DNA of 64,000 nt, taken from contig VTPC01091258.1 in assembly GCA_011009095.1 (NCBI GenBank), forward strand, positions 558,001 through 622,000, in the 5' to 3' direction. Shown here in pieces: positions 21,060 to 33,560 of the stretch (positions within the stretch are counted from its first letter, which is position 1; each line of letters begins with the position of its first letter). This DNA is from Ignelater luminosus. Taxonomy: Eukaryota; Arthropoda; Insecta; Coleoptera; Elateridae. The position numbers and the translations under genes are program-made. Below the pieces are notes generated by a model, which had not been told where the DNA came from, did no database searches, and saw only the letters and a program-made list of their open reading frames with translations.

Positions 21060-21480
21060 AATTGTTAAAATATACGACAAATTTCTTGTTACAACAAGAA
21101 GTTTTTAAGGCATTGTTAAAACTTTACCGAGTTTCGTTACAAATTTTCAAAGTTAGTCTTGTTAAAATGGATGACAAATTTCTTCTACTTTAAACAATTT
21201 TTAGTCTTGCTTAAATTTTTTAAGTTCTGTTAAAATAAACGATAAATTTCGTCTTACAACAAAACGATTTCTGAGTTTTGTTATAAATTTCCAAGGGTTT
21301 GTTAAAATAATGTGAAAAATTTGTGTTTAGAACAAGAAGCTTTTAAACTTTTTCTAATCTAGTTGCAAATTTTTATAATTTTGTCAAAATTACGCAAAAA
21401 ATTTCCTTTTACGTTAAGAATCTTTTTTTCTAAATTTTTTTGTTTTGTTAAAATCTTTTCATTTTTGGTAAGAAATCTTC
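21060..21480. repeat. Degenerate tandem repeats, ~65-98-bp spacing
   Basis: The motif TTGTTAAAAT-N-ACGACAAATTTCTT recurs at about 21064, 21162, 21231, 21300, 21382 and 21447, with strong decay. Between occurrences there are related runs such as ACAACAAGAAGTTTTTAA and GTTACAAATTTTCAAAG. It is not a microsatellite and has no coding capacity. Confidence 0.6.
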
Positions 21481-21588
21481 AAAGCCTATTTACAGTATGA
21501 CTAATTTCTATTTGTATAGAAAGACTTTTGAAGTTTTCTTTACGACAAAGAAAATTTGTAGTTATAGTAAAATATACAAGAGAAATTC

Positions 21589-21591
<3 letters not shown>

Positions 21592-21632
<41 letters not shown>
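21592..21632. repeat. (GA)n microsatellite, about 41 bp
   Basis: An uninterrupted AG/GA dinucleotide run. A short + strand ORF crossing it (21497-21694) encodes an Arg-Glu repeat and is incidental. Confidence 0.95.
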
Positions 21633-21636
<4 letters not shown>

Positions 21637-22149
21637 AGGAATTATAATGAGAGTTATTCGAGAGTCACTTTTGAAAAATGTGAAAATAAATTAAGGAGGA
21701 ACTGAACGCTAGTCAATATTGTCCGCATTATCATAATTGAAATTGTGATAACAAAACCAGCGCAATAATTTACAGAGTTCAATAAAAAGTACATTTTCAT
21801 GTTGTTTTCAGTAATATATATTTTACAGTCGGTTTCTCTGTATATATTTTCACAGCATCCTCAGGTGAAAAATTGTCTTTATCATGTGTAGATGGTCATT
21901 ATTTTATTGTCGAAGTAATAATAACGCCTATCGTTATAACAGTATTAATTCTGTTGTATGTTAGATAAGTATAAGATTTTGGTGATAATTAGTTAATTAG
22001 GTTGGAAATAATTATTAATCTCCTGTTATTATTAATTTATTCCCTCAAAATTTTTAGTTTTTCTAAGTTCTTTAAAGAAATGATTAGCTGTTTTTTAAAC
22101 TATTATTTGTGGCACTTCTTTACGGAGTTATTTGCTAATAAATCGTTGT

Positions 22150-23465
22150 AAATGACAAAGAAAAAAAAAACTTATTTTATAGATGTAGCTATTCCTAACA
22201 CTCCCAATATACAAAAGAAACATACCGAAAACTAACAGAAATATATTCCTCTGAATAAAGAACTAAAGCAGATGTGGCGACAAGAAAAAGTAGAGATGAT
22301 ACTTAAAATAATTTCTTCGGCAGGTGTCTAAAAACATACGTACAAGGTCCTTAAATAATAATGGTGTGCTATAAAAATATAGGTGTTCTTATTAGCAAGA
22401 ATTAGCAGCCATCTGTGATCAAAAAAATTAGGGTTAGATTAACGCAAGCAATGTTATTTTTATCGTTTTATGACAATTTATGTTGGAAATCAATAAACAA
22501 ATAGCAACAGCGATAGCGATAACGATAGCTATAACAATAACAACAGCAGTAAGAATAACAGCTGCCCAGAAATCTGTATTGTCTAGAAAAAAGCATAAGA
22601 AAAGAAGTAAAATCCTTTAGAGTGAAATGAATTAGTGAATTATAGGAACTTTTCGAAGAGCAGTTCTTCTGGGTACTGCTGTATGCCCCAAAAGAAAAAA
22701 CAAATAAATATTCTTTACAGCTTTAATCTAATCTAAATTATACCTATTTTCAAGTATATGAAAGATGCAAGAGTTGAAACAGATAGGTACCAAAGATGCA
22801 ATGAAGGAAACAATCCATCATGTGATAGCAGGATGCCCAATGTTAGCTAATACCGAATATTTGAAAAGGCACAATCAGACTGCGGCAATGATCCACCAGA
22901 AATTAGCGCAGCAATGGAAACTTCTAGACACTCCCATACAAGTACAGACCAACTAAAGCACTAGAAAACGAAGAAGCACGATTATATTGGGATAGACCTT
23001 TAATAACAGACCAGCCAGCACAAGGGAATAATCGTGCTAACTATAAAGAAAGAACATATAACGTACTTAATAGACATAGCGGTATCAAACTCCAACAATA
23101 CACAAAGCATTGTTGCTAAGAAAATCAATAAATACTCCAAACTGGCAATAGAATTGCATCTGGCTACTGGAATAACACCTACCTTTTACACGAATTCCTT
23201 GGAACAGTTGAATCTGTCAAAATCTCTTCAAATCCAAACACAAAAGTCCGTTATATTGACCGCATACCGCACAGTCCGCAAACACCTAGGACAGTAACAT
23301 TACTTTAAAATCGAAGCGGTGATATTACAAATACAGTTACCGTTAAATTTGAGGATCAAATAACATAATAATACTTATAGTAATATTTCTCCCTAAATTA
23401 GAAACAGCTCAAAGTGCAGACCATCGTATGATGATGAAAAGTAGAAAACATAATAATAATAATAA
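22150..23465 (+). mobile_element. R4/Dong-like LINE 3' region, two pieces, ending in (TAA)n
   Basis: Piece one (22160-22330) reads YFIDVAIPNTPNIQKKH and MWRQEKVEMI. Piece two (22765-23297) has DAMKETIHHVIAGCPMLANTEYL (the His and Cys end of a CCHC-like motif), LYWDRPLITDQPA, then TYLIDIAVSNSNNTQS, KINKYSKLAIEL, ITPTFYTNSL and ILTAYRTVRKHLGQ, ending at TAA 23295-23297. This is the C-terminal zinc motif plus restriction-like endonuclease of R2/R4-type non-LTR elements. The Arg-Pro-Asp of the nuclease is lost at a frameshift near 23030. About 150 bp of untranslated tail leads to (TAA)5 at 23451-23465. Clade assignment to R4/Dong is from memory of the family. Confidence 0.7.
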
Positions 23466-23579
23466 ATCGCACATATTGAATGAAAGTAAATATAGTATTT
23501 TTTATTTGGATACAGTTTGTAAGATATTTTGATTTAAAAGAAAAAATGTAACATTGTTTAGACTACTTTGTTAGTTTTA

Positions 23580-23960
23580 AGAAGTGCGAGCGTCAAGGGG
23601 GGGATAGTGCGAAGAACAGTCAGTCGAGGTCAGGACTCCAGCGGGAGATGATTAATAAAAAAGTGTTCCGATTATTCGGATTGGTTTTTAAAGAAAACGT
23701 GGATTTTAGTAACAAGTAATAGTATTGTTACACGTGTTATTGTGGGTGATGGTTATGGAAAGAAAGAAGAGATCTCATTATTGGGATATTCAGTAGATGA
23801 ATGGTTGAATCGTTAAATGAAAAAAGGATTTGTAGTACTTATTGGTAGAACAAAGGGAGTCGCGTCGTTGCATCATATTTGCAAGGGCAAGATCGAGGAC
23901 AGGCGACGTCACGGCTGGAAAGCGCGAAGAAATACATGGTTAATGCGTAACAACGCGGCG
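23580..23960. other. Possible LTR-retrotransposon 3' end (polypurine tract plus LTR-like DNA)
   Basis: GAGCGTCAAGGGGGGGATAG at 23588-23607 resembles the polypurine tract that follows the pol end of Ty1/copia-type elements, and the sequence after it is GC-richer than its surroundings. No second LTR copy or target duplication was found. Confidence 0.25.
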
Positions 23961-23965
23961 TAGGA

Positions 23966-26900
23966 TTAAGCAATAGCCGTAATGTTAAGATTTCTTTAAT
24001 TTGATATTTCTTGTTTTTTTTGAGTTTGTTATTAGTAATAAGTTGATTTGATTTTTTTATTAAATTCCTTATTTTTTGAATGGTTATTATTCTTTGAATA
24101 AAATGTTTTAACATCCTGATTTGGCCCAGCTGTCAGAACCTACTTGATTTCATCATTCTACCTAAATGAGCTACCACAAGTTCGACTAATAATACATTTT
24201 TAAATTTGTAATTTATAATTTGCACGGAATCAGAAATCATTTCTACATCGATCAGTCTACGAAAATGAAGTAGCTTAACATAAATTATCTTTGATGCCTT
24301 TAGCTACCCTTCAAGCACCAATAATTGTCAATTATTTATACAATACAACTAAATAACAAAAAGATGTAACATTCTAGTTAGGTGTAACACTGCAGCTTGA
24401 GAAAACCAACGAAATAAGACAATTATTTAACCGATAATAGATTGGACATTTTGTGAAATTGCCCTCAGTTACTATTTTTAATTACAGGAGTGTGTCAGAA
24501 ACATTTATGAAATGTAAAATAACCAAACATTTAATTCTCGGAAATGCTCTGTGAGAACTAGCCCTAAATTTACTGAAACAAGAAGCGCTGTACAGCATAG
24601 TAAAAGTTGACAGTTTTAAAACTCAATTCGGAATATTTACAGATAGTTGTAGGTGGATATAACGTCGAAACTATTCAAATTAGGGCCACTATAGAAAGTG
24701 TTTACGAAAACCATCAATTTGGAAGCTCTCGAATGTATTGTTCTTGTTGTTAGATCGCCCATCTTGCTACGTATCTGAACATGCAAATTAGGGAAACGGT
24801 CAAAGTTAACAGCAAACTTTCTCCAGTAAATTTACTTAGAATTAGGTATTCAGTTTGTATATATGGGGAATTTATTGATTCTTACTTGTTGGCAACTAAT
24901 AGATAAACAAGTAGATGTAATTACATATTAAACTACTTATTTAATACATATGTATAGGCTACGTCAAGGATCGGCACGGTAGAGAGAGTATGCATCCCTT
25001 CTGAGATATCAGCAATGATGTCATGCAAATATTATAATACTAAACGTACTAGAATTGCAGCATTATTATGAGCATTGATGAAACATTTTGAGGGGTACGA
25101 ATGATAACATTGACATAAAAAATCTCGAAGTGAAAATGACGCGAGTCGGTCTGCGTACTATATACTGAGCTAAGAGAACTTGGAAATGCCGATTAGCTAT
25201 AATATTTCTTGGAAACTAATTGTGCTAAAATCAGTTTAATATTAAATAACGAAATAACGTGTTGTTTACTTATCAGTGCTGGTATACAAAGTAGTGTTAT
25301 TTTAAACTCGGTTTTCTTGCATGTTATTGTCGGAAAAAGATTAGATTGTGTTTCTTTATTATTTTTGTAACTTTCAAAAAGTTATGAAAGTGCCGTAATA
25401 ATCTGATATTTCTTATTTTGTAGATATTAATATATTGCAACAAGCTTCGGTAATTATAGAGAGCAGTATTTGTTAATTCAAGGTAAACTAAAATCTAATA
25501 GTGATATATTCTTCACTGAATAGTTGACTAGTACACAAGACTAGTTTGATATAAAACACAGACCTAACAAAGAATAGCCAGTATTGAGACCTACAAACTT
25601 AAAAAATAAAACTAACATTATTAAACAAGTGGTTTCTCAAAACATAAACAGAACTTCTCGATATCTTTAAAACTCGGTCGATGCTAGAAATTTTAAAAAA
25701 GTTTCCCAGATTCAATATATTTCCTTTCTGCCGATGCAGCAGCGAGCAATGACGATAGATTCATTTGGTAGTATTCAAATGCATTTGTTATTTTAATTAA
25801 ATTTTGTTTGTTATATATGAAAAATGTTTCAAACAAAGTCGAAAATAACTAACAAAGCAAGGTAGCATGAGAAAAACCCCAAAAAAATACTTATAGCTTT
25901 TTCCTTTTTTATTCCATTCTTTCTTTAGAACCTCATAGATTAGTAGTGTTCACTTTGTAAATTTTAAAGTAATTAAAATTTGTATTACTTAACTTAAATA
26001 TAAAACAAGAGTTTACAATTTCCCTTATAAAAAGCTTGGAATTCTTTGTAACCGGTACACAGTGGGCTAGAACGTCCTCGGGAATATTTAAAAAGTTATC
26101 GACATAACACCCCTCCGATTTATAACAATCGGAAAGATGAAACATAGCTAATTATGTAGTAAAAAGTTTTACAGAAACTGGTAGATTTTAGAGATATCGT
26201 AAATTTTCTAAGATAGTGCAGCTTTCGGAAGAATGACCATCTGCTTTGACTCAAATCAAATTATTTTTTATGATTTTCTGTTTGATTGGCATTAGAATTA
26301 ACAGTTTAGTTGTATCGATGTCTTATCAAATAGAATAATAACAAAATTCTTTAATCAAACTAAAATAATCCTAACCCTAAATCATCTGTACTTTAATTTA
26401 AATAAACACTTAAGAAAATTGTGCTCTTAAAGATTATGACCTTTAATTTTATGGTGGTATTTGCGCATTATACTTTGAGATATTTGGTCATATAATAAAT
26501 CAGTTAAGCAAAATTCCTACATAATTAAGTTTTACACATTAGATTATACAGAACAGGCATGTAAGGAACAATTATTTAAATTCACCAGTAAGATCACACA
26601 AAGTTTACTTTTTACCCAGCCCAAATCGACCTGGACAACTGAGGGACTTATAACGCCGCTCGCCATGGTGGACAGTCTAAACGATCTCTTAATATACCTG
26701 GAGGACCAACTTCTTGGAGCCTACTTACATTACAAGGAGCCTTAGAAACTAATAAGTCAACAAGAAAATAAGCTTACCCCTCAATCAGATATATAATCAT
26801 TATAGGATAGAGATATCCAAATTGCGATGTTAGAAACGCACTTACGCATCCACTCAAAACCATCCACTAAGGGTTGCACTCCACCTATCCCCATATTCCT

Positions 26901-28460
26901 CCACTGCAATAGAAAAAGGGTTGAAGAACATGTACAGCGCTGAACAAAATGTACTCTCAATTCGCATAGTGACCTGACTACAACGTCACCAAAAATACGT
27001 CCTCTCTCGACAAAACTTTGCAAGAGAATCTACCTGCTGGCCAAGATTTCCAAGTGGGAATAAGTTATTACAAATGTGCTGCCCAATAAAAATAAAACTT
27101 GAAAAATAGAAGGAAAGTCTAGAACTAATCAGGACTTCTCTTTAATATCGGGTACATGCTATTGAATCTCACCCTCTTTATGGACATCTTACTGGAAAGT
27201 TGTTTGGAAAATTCAGTAATTAGCAAACTTTTCTTTAATAAGTTATTTATGCTTGTAGATAACGATATATCGTTTTATTATTTTCAATCTTTTTCTTTGT
27301 AAATATGTTATTCCTTTTTAGAAATTAAGTTTAATGTCTTTCTATAACATAAAAGCCCATTGGTTTAATGCTTCTTGACATTGTCCAAATTTATGGCTTG
27401 GGAACATTAAATTCCTCTAGAATTCTTTTATAAAAATGTTTTTTTAATATTAAATTAGAGATGTATTAGGGCTTGATACAGAATGAAATTACTTCTGAAT
27501 TTATATTCTTCAGACTTCATTTTCGCAATTTAGAGAATTTTATACTCTTATCTTTTGGTTTTATTATCCCTAAAATTATAAATCTGCCACCTTGTCTAGC
27601 ACAGACAAGATTTATATATTTTCTATAATTGCCGAGTGCAACGTCCAAATTTTTAACTAGATCACACTATTCTTGCATTATTTTATTGGTTGTCCGATCA
27701 CCCGATATGTTGCTCAACCAATTATCTGTTAGTTTCATCCTCTTGAGGGGTTGGGAGTTACCTTTTTGCCTTCAGCAGAAACACGCGTCTTTCGTGTCTT
27801 CTCTTGTGGAATTTTGGAACATAGAAATAATTTCGCGAACTACCGAGAAATAGTCAAGTGTTGGACTAATTTTCTGCTAAGGTGAAGTTATACCTGTGTG
27901 AGAATATCGCAAATGAATTGTGTCTTTGTTAAACAATTGTTAGACTTTTCCCCGGGATATTACGGATGCGTCTTTATGGTACTGTACCTCGAAAATCATC
28001 ACTAACAGGCGGAAATTGCCAAATAATTTCACAACGAACTCTCAAAACTACCGTACCGTTATTTATTTTATAATATCTTAATCTTTTTGTCGAACGTTTT
28101 TTGAGATTCGTACTGCCTCGCTCTTTATAGATATTTTAAAAGTCAATTAAAAATCTTGTCACCTAACGTATGAGCAAGTCGTCGATTTTTGTACAGATTT
28201 ATGTAGTAACTGTAAATCAAATTTTGTGTGGACCAGTGCTGCGAGTTCAGTGTATTCTGCGCCAACAACTAGGTTCTCTTTGTATTGGATTAGTTCCCGT
28301 TATATTAAATAAACTTTACCCTTTTTTTAAATCTTTTATGAAGAAGCATCTTTGACTTATACGATTTGTCTACTTACATTCGTAATATTTGCGAAATATA
28401 TCTGCATATTGTCGTCACGTCACTAACCGCTTGGATAAAAGTAACCCACTATAAAGATTA
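23966..28460. other. AT-rich DNA, no convincing gene
   Basis: No recognisable protein domain was found on either strand. A moderately open patch at 26600-27060, on both strands, contains Pro- and Gly-rich reading but no family signature and several stops. It may be an old transposon piece. Confidence 0.35.
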
Positions 28461-28467
28461 CTTAATC

Positions 28468-28548
28468 ATCGTTTCACATTGGTGAAGAGCCTTAGAACAT
28501 TGTTTTCTACTAGTGAAAAACCCGACGAACCGTTTCACAATGGTGAAA
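28468..28548. repeat. Cluster of three short hairpins
   Basis: TTTCACATTGGTGAA (about 28472), TTTTCTACTAGTGAAAA (about 28503) and TTTCACAATGGTGAAA (about 28532) are three inverted repeats of the same general form within 80 bp. The first and third share the core CGTTTCACA-TGGTGAA and lie about 60 bp apart. Confidence 0.6.
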
Positions 28549-28549
28549 G

Positions 28550-30030
28550 GCCCGTTAATGTTGTTTAATTAATAGAATTATATTGTTTGCTGAGTTGTAA
28601 CGTAACTAACTCGTTCTGAATTATCTTTTATTTGTTTGTATTTTTTTATGAAAAATATTTATAAAGTCGATGTTTTTCTTTATCGTTCATTCTTGTTAAA
28701 TTTTGATAACGAAAATTCTTACTATCTAACAATTTTGTCAGCTTGTTCTTGTTTGATGATTTATTTATATAAAATTTGGGATCTACGGTTAATTGCAAAA
28801 CACCTGTAGGTGATGAATTCGATTCAATGACCAATGAATTTTATTCTAATATTTGCGGACGATTCATTGTATGTATGTTTACCTTGCTTTTACTTTACTA
28901 GCGCTTCTTGCATTGCGCTGAACCGTAAATATTAATAAGTTTCATCCGGTCACATTTACTGCGTATGTCTGTATATCTGGTGCAGTTGTTTATTTGTTTG
29001 TCGATGCTTATTTATGTGTGGGTATATAAGTTGTCCAACTGTGTGACCTGGGTTGCTGTAACCTGTTTTTATATTTTCTTTTCTACAGTATGCCAATGTA
29101 TGTATTAACTTATTTCGACCTTTTATTGGGTTATGAACATACTTATTAAGCAGCAGAGAAATGAGCTATCTCGGAATCCAGTGGTGTCGGCATTCTCATC
29201 AGGATTCATTATCTTAAGTTCACATTGTGAAAGTAATTATCTACATAGAGTGCAGTACAATCTCTATTTTATTTATTTGTGTATCATTCGAACCTGTGGT
29301 TCGACCCTGGCTCACATCTTGCCTACTGACCTAGCTGTGGGGTATTTTATTCAAAACTAGGTCACCGACATTTTACTATAGCTGGCGCCCTCTCAATATC
29401 GAAACCACTGAGATTACCGTATTATTATTATTATTGTTTATCGCTTGCTCTAAGCTCTCTTAGCTTACCACCCGTCTTCGATTGTATAAAGACTAGCATT
29501 ACAGGTGGCATATCGGTTTTATATATGGTTACACTACCGATGAGTCACTAATCCCAGTTTTATTTGTAACAAAGTATCTTAAAATACTTTAACAAAGGAC
29601 TTTTGGTACACTGAGAAATACTTTCTGTACAATAAGATAACTTATTTGTATGCAAAACCAAAAAGTTTTTTAGAACGCGTTTTCTATTTAAGAAAATATT
29701 TAAAAATGAGATTTCTTATTAGAAGAGAATTTGATTTGTAAAATTTATAACAGAATAATAACTTTAAGAGCCTTAAAGAAATGTCTCTGAGATAAACAGT
29801 AAATGATAGTTGGGAGAACAGCAGCAAAATTAAGAATCATCTTTATGCTTATACAAAAAAAAAACGCTTTCTAACTTTAGACCTTTCTATAAAACGGAAA
29901 GAATAAACCATCTTTAAATATAGAATTCAATTACTATTTAACTTTAAAGAAAAATTAAAACTTTACGCTATACCGGGTCTACACGGTCATGAACATTTGA
30001 ACAATTTGTATTCACTGAAAGTGGATAACT
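28550..30030. other. AT-rich DNA with a (TTA)n microsatellite
   Basis: No gene was seen. (TTA)5 lies at 29421-29435. A CTGGCGCCCTCTC string at about 29381 looks like an LTR-element primer site, but no LTR can be defined beside it. Confidence 0.35.
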
Positions 30031-30089
30031 AGCAAATTAATTAAATAAATACCCACAAATACTTTTCTTGTTTCGCTAATTAATAAGAG

Positions 30090-30270
30090 CTTTTCAAAAG
30101 AATATTTTCAGTTTGAATTAAAAACTGCTGTCGTTACGTCTATCTTTAAAACCGGTGATTGCAAATCGCCTTCTAATTATAGACATATGTAGATCCTTAC
30201 TTTTTTCAAGATCCAAAATTATTGGAAAATCAATAAAATCAAGATTATTGAATTTTCTTACAAAAATAGG
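30090..30270 (+). pseudogene. LINE reverse transcriptase N-terminal fragment
   Basis: The + strand reads FELKTAVVTSIFKTGDCKSPSNYRHM, then across a frameshift FSRSKIIGKSIKSRLLNFLTKI. This matches the start of LINE RT domains, usually VTPIFK.GD...NYRPIS.L...SK.LEK....RL. It is a short, broken fragment upstream of the dpr exon and has no function of its own. Confidence 0.65.
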
Positions 30271-30888
30271 AGATAGATGCGCTAACCATTACCGCTGTTT
30301 GCTGGAGGGTAGTTGCTCTACACGGCCCAAACCGGGACCTATTAAATCGTTTTACAAAATTCATATCTCCGAAACTAATGCGCATTGAGATAAAATCTCG
30401 AACACGTGTCTATTTATTTTTACTCTGGATTTATAAAACAATCCACGTCGAAATCCTGTATGCCCGTAAGGTCTCCTTGTACGATATAAAAATGTTTTTG
30501 ATTAATAACGTCAGTAACTTCGTTAAATTTCGTAGGTACAGATTTGATATGATATTTAAATGCTCTGTCTTGATATTTCTACAGATTTTGTTACTAGAAT
30601 TTATTTTACTACTTTCAAGAATTAAAGAAAGTTTTGAAAAGAAGTGCTCTTGCTTAATTATCGCATTTCTCTAATTACATCTGACATTACTATTATGCAA
30701 CTTTCAAAAACAGCAAGAATGAACAAACATGTTTGGTGAATAGCATTCAAAAACATTGTATAAATAATGCAAGATATAAAATAAAGTTTTGTTTGTGGTT
30801 CTGAATTTTACGTCCTACATAATAAAATTACTCTTTAGTATATCATACAAGAGATAGATTAAATTTTAATAACATCTTTTTTTTCTAG

Positions 30889-31040
30889 GATATATTCGAG
30901 CAGCATCGGAACATAATTCGTATTGGGAACAGCCATTTTCTCAACCGTATTTTGATAACTCTACTCGTCGAGAAGTTACTACAACTGTAGGCCAAACAGC
31001 ACACCTCTATTGTCGGGTACGCAATCTCGGAGACAGAGCT
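30889..31040 (+). CDS. dpr: dpr-family Ig protein, exon 1 of 3 seen (start of Ig domain 1)
   Basis: This exon encodes GYIRAASEHNSYWEQPFSQP, YFDNSTRREVTTTVGQTAHL and YCRVRNLGDRA. It opens after a strong pyrimidine tract and TTTTCTAG (AG 30887-30888) in phase 1 and closes at GT 31041 (GTGAGT) in phase 0. The YFD...V...G.TA.L.CRV.NLGD pattern is the first half of the membrane-distal Ig domain of Dpr proteins (defective proboscis extension response), with the first disulfide Cys in LYCRV. NST is a possible N-glycosylation site. Dpr proteins are neuronal surface receptors that pair with DIP proteins during synaptic partner choice. The signal-peptide exon must lie upstream and was not identified. 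Confidence 0.93.
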
Positions 31041-31481
31041 GTGAGTATACGAGTGCTGTTATTTCTATAGGAGTGTTTCTACAAAATGAATAGTCAATAT
31101 ACAGGGTGGGTCACGAAACTTGGAACCGCTTAGAAAATTTTTGCTGCAACCCACGTACTTTTTCACTGCGATTAATCATACAGATTACTTAAATTTACTT
31201 ATGATTAAATATTTTCTAATAAGAAAAACACGTTTTAAGATTAATTTTAATAAACTTGATTATAACAACAATGCACAATTAATTAACTACCTAGGCGTTT
31301 AGAAAATTTAGCTAAATTTTCCATATTGCTATTATACCTGTCTACTTGCTTATTATTGCAGAATGATACTTTACTACTAATGTAGACGCAGTTGACAAAG
31401 TCTGAGTTTAATTTAATTTGAGTTTGTAAAAACTCACATAACCGAACCCGTTATCCGTGTTACGATTAATACGAGAAATTT

Positions 31482-31750
31482 GCTAATTCGCGAATTAGCC
31501 GGCTAAGACGCGAATTGTCCAGATGCCTAAGATAAAAGCCAAATATATTTTAGCTTCGCGTATTAGCCAGCGTAAACAGGTTAAAATGCGAATTATCCAA
31601 GAGCAACCGTATAGAACGTTTGTTTCTTTAGTATTGCATCATCTGTCAACATGGCTGGTAACATTGAAAGTGTGAACAAGTACGTACGCCTATGAATGTA
31701 ACTTTAATCGCTTGCTTGTATATCTTATCCGGCTGATTCGCGAAGTAGCC
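31482..31750. repeat. Cluster of CGCGAATTAGCC-like motifs with an 18-bp perfect palindrome
   Basis: GCTAATTCGCGAATTAGC at 31482-31499 is a perfect palindrome. Related motifs follow at 31509 (CGCGAATTGTCC), 31557 (CGCGTATTAGCC), 31588 (GCGAATTATCC) and 31739 (CGCGAAGTAGCC). Confidence 0.6.
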
Positions 31751-32909
31751 AAGTGTTGTTGATTATAACCGATCATATTGTATAATTCGCATACACATAC
31801 ACATACGTTGAATATGACAGTTTGCAATTATTAAATAATATTGCCATGCACCTGCTGTAATCTGGTCATGTTATAACAAACTAAAATCTATCTGGGTTAT
31901 CATGATATTTGTAAGTTGGGTTGCAGTACAATGTATTCAGGAGCTCCGAGTTTCGTGTTCTACCTGGTATAAAGTACCTAATTAGTCAAGATATAGGTTT
32001 CTACTGTAAGTTAGACACTAGCAGACTAAGAGGCGCGGTGATAAATCTGAACATACGTAAAAGGGTATGGAAAAGCGTCAATGTCTGGTAACTCTTTTGA
32101 ATACATCGTATTTGCAAATTGAAATTTCTAGAGGGAAAGATCCACGGGTAGTTAGGCAATTTAGGCTATTTTATGCCAGAAACGTGAGTTAGGTTTCATG
32201 TGAAAGATAGTGCGGTAGTTCAGTTGAAATTCCTTACGATCTAGTTAAATTAGTTAGCCCCAGAACATAAAATAAGTTTATTTTATATTTACATTTATAT
32301 TTTGTATTACGTTTATAATGTTGGTTAAACAAAACACATATAAACATATCATGATCAACAAAAAGGTTATTAAAATAGTTTTTAAGAATTAGAGAAATTA
32401 ATAAATTAAGCTATAATAAATAGGACCGTGCTATACACATTGTAAAAAACAATAGATTTAGATTAGAATTTAATAAGGGGGTACGTTGCCTCCGAAACGT
32501 CATGTAATTAATGAAATAAAGGAGTTTCAAATCTGGAACCTGATTAATTGAGTCAATCAAATTAGAAAAGAAGTTGGTACTTAAAATAATGTATACTGTT
32601 TAATCTAAAAGATTAGAAATTGGGATTGTTCGGCTTGGGAAGATAGAGCAACAAACCAGGCTATCTTGTATACATAGGGAGCATAGACGTTCGCAGGCCG
32701 AACCCTTCTGAGACAATATCAGAATAAATGATCACTGACGCTAGATCCTTATAGAATATCCTAAGACTTGTCCTGCTGTGTAACACTTCCATGCATCAAC
32801 AGAAGTATAGAATTCTCGAGGACACCGTCCTGCATAGTAATAGATAATAGCAAAACAGAACAATAAATAATAATTTTACTAATTGAATAAGGTGGGATAT
32901 TTAGGCACG

Positions 32910-33560
32910 CAATAGTTATGTATAATTATGGGATAGTGTCATTATTTGTAGGAATATTAAAAACTGTTACTAGAAAAAGTTATACAGGACGATTGTCTGT
33001 CAACTACACAAGGGGTTTTATAAAAGCACGGTACATAAGGCTTAAGTTTTCTTTAAAAACCTTAAACCTTAAAATCTGGTACAGTTTGTTAATTTCTTAT
33101 TCCCCGTCCTTTGCTGACTACAGCAATACATCTTTATAGAGGTCTAAACCAAAACGTTTCGGCGTTATTCAATTCTTTTTTGTAAGACATTGTCAAATGT
33201 AACGAGTCACCCGGTACAATTGGTAACATTTGGTTTTAGAAATTCTGTAGTAATAAGCTTCGTTCTGTAGTCTTTGGGAATTATTATAAAAACATTTAAC
33301 TACATCATATTTGTTATACATGGTGATCGAGAAACGAGAAGCATAATTCTATTCAATTTCTTTAAATGGGACACCTTGTATATTTTAATATTATCTATTA
33401 ACACATTCATTGCTGATTGCAACAATATAGTGGGTCTATACCTAACAGTTTCGGCGTTATTCAGTTATCTACATGAAATGCTATTAGATTTCTCAAATGG
33501 TATAATTAAGGAGTGTTATAAATTTGCAGCTTCACATTTGACGATGTTTGTATAAGAAAG
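32910..33560. repeat. Two diverged ~300-bp direct repeats
   Basis: GCTGACTACAGCAATA...AACGTTTCGGCGTTATTCA (about 33111-33172) and GCTGATTGCAACAATA...AACAGTTTCGGCGTTATTCA (about 33410-33463) align with an offset near 300 bp. ATTTCTTTAAATGGGACACC followed by TTGTATA, at about 33356, is the reverse of the TATACAGGGTG...CATTTAAAGAAATT motif in the tandem repeat at 1984-2574, so both may belong to one repeat superfamily. Confidence 0.5.

Noticed and set aside
21060..21480. CRISPR-like spacing
   Set aside because: Repeats are highly degenerate, irregularly spaced, AT-rich and in a eukaryotic context.
26781..27023. 80-aa minus-strand ORF at 26.8-27.0 kb as a gene
   Set aside because: No domain or splice context. 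The + strand of the same region is equally open, so coding cannot be argued.
29370..29400. TGGCGCC string as an LTR-retrotransposon primer site
   Set aside because: No LTR boundary, no second LTR and no gag downstream. A short match is not enough.
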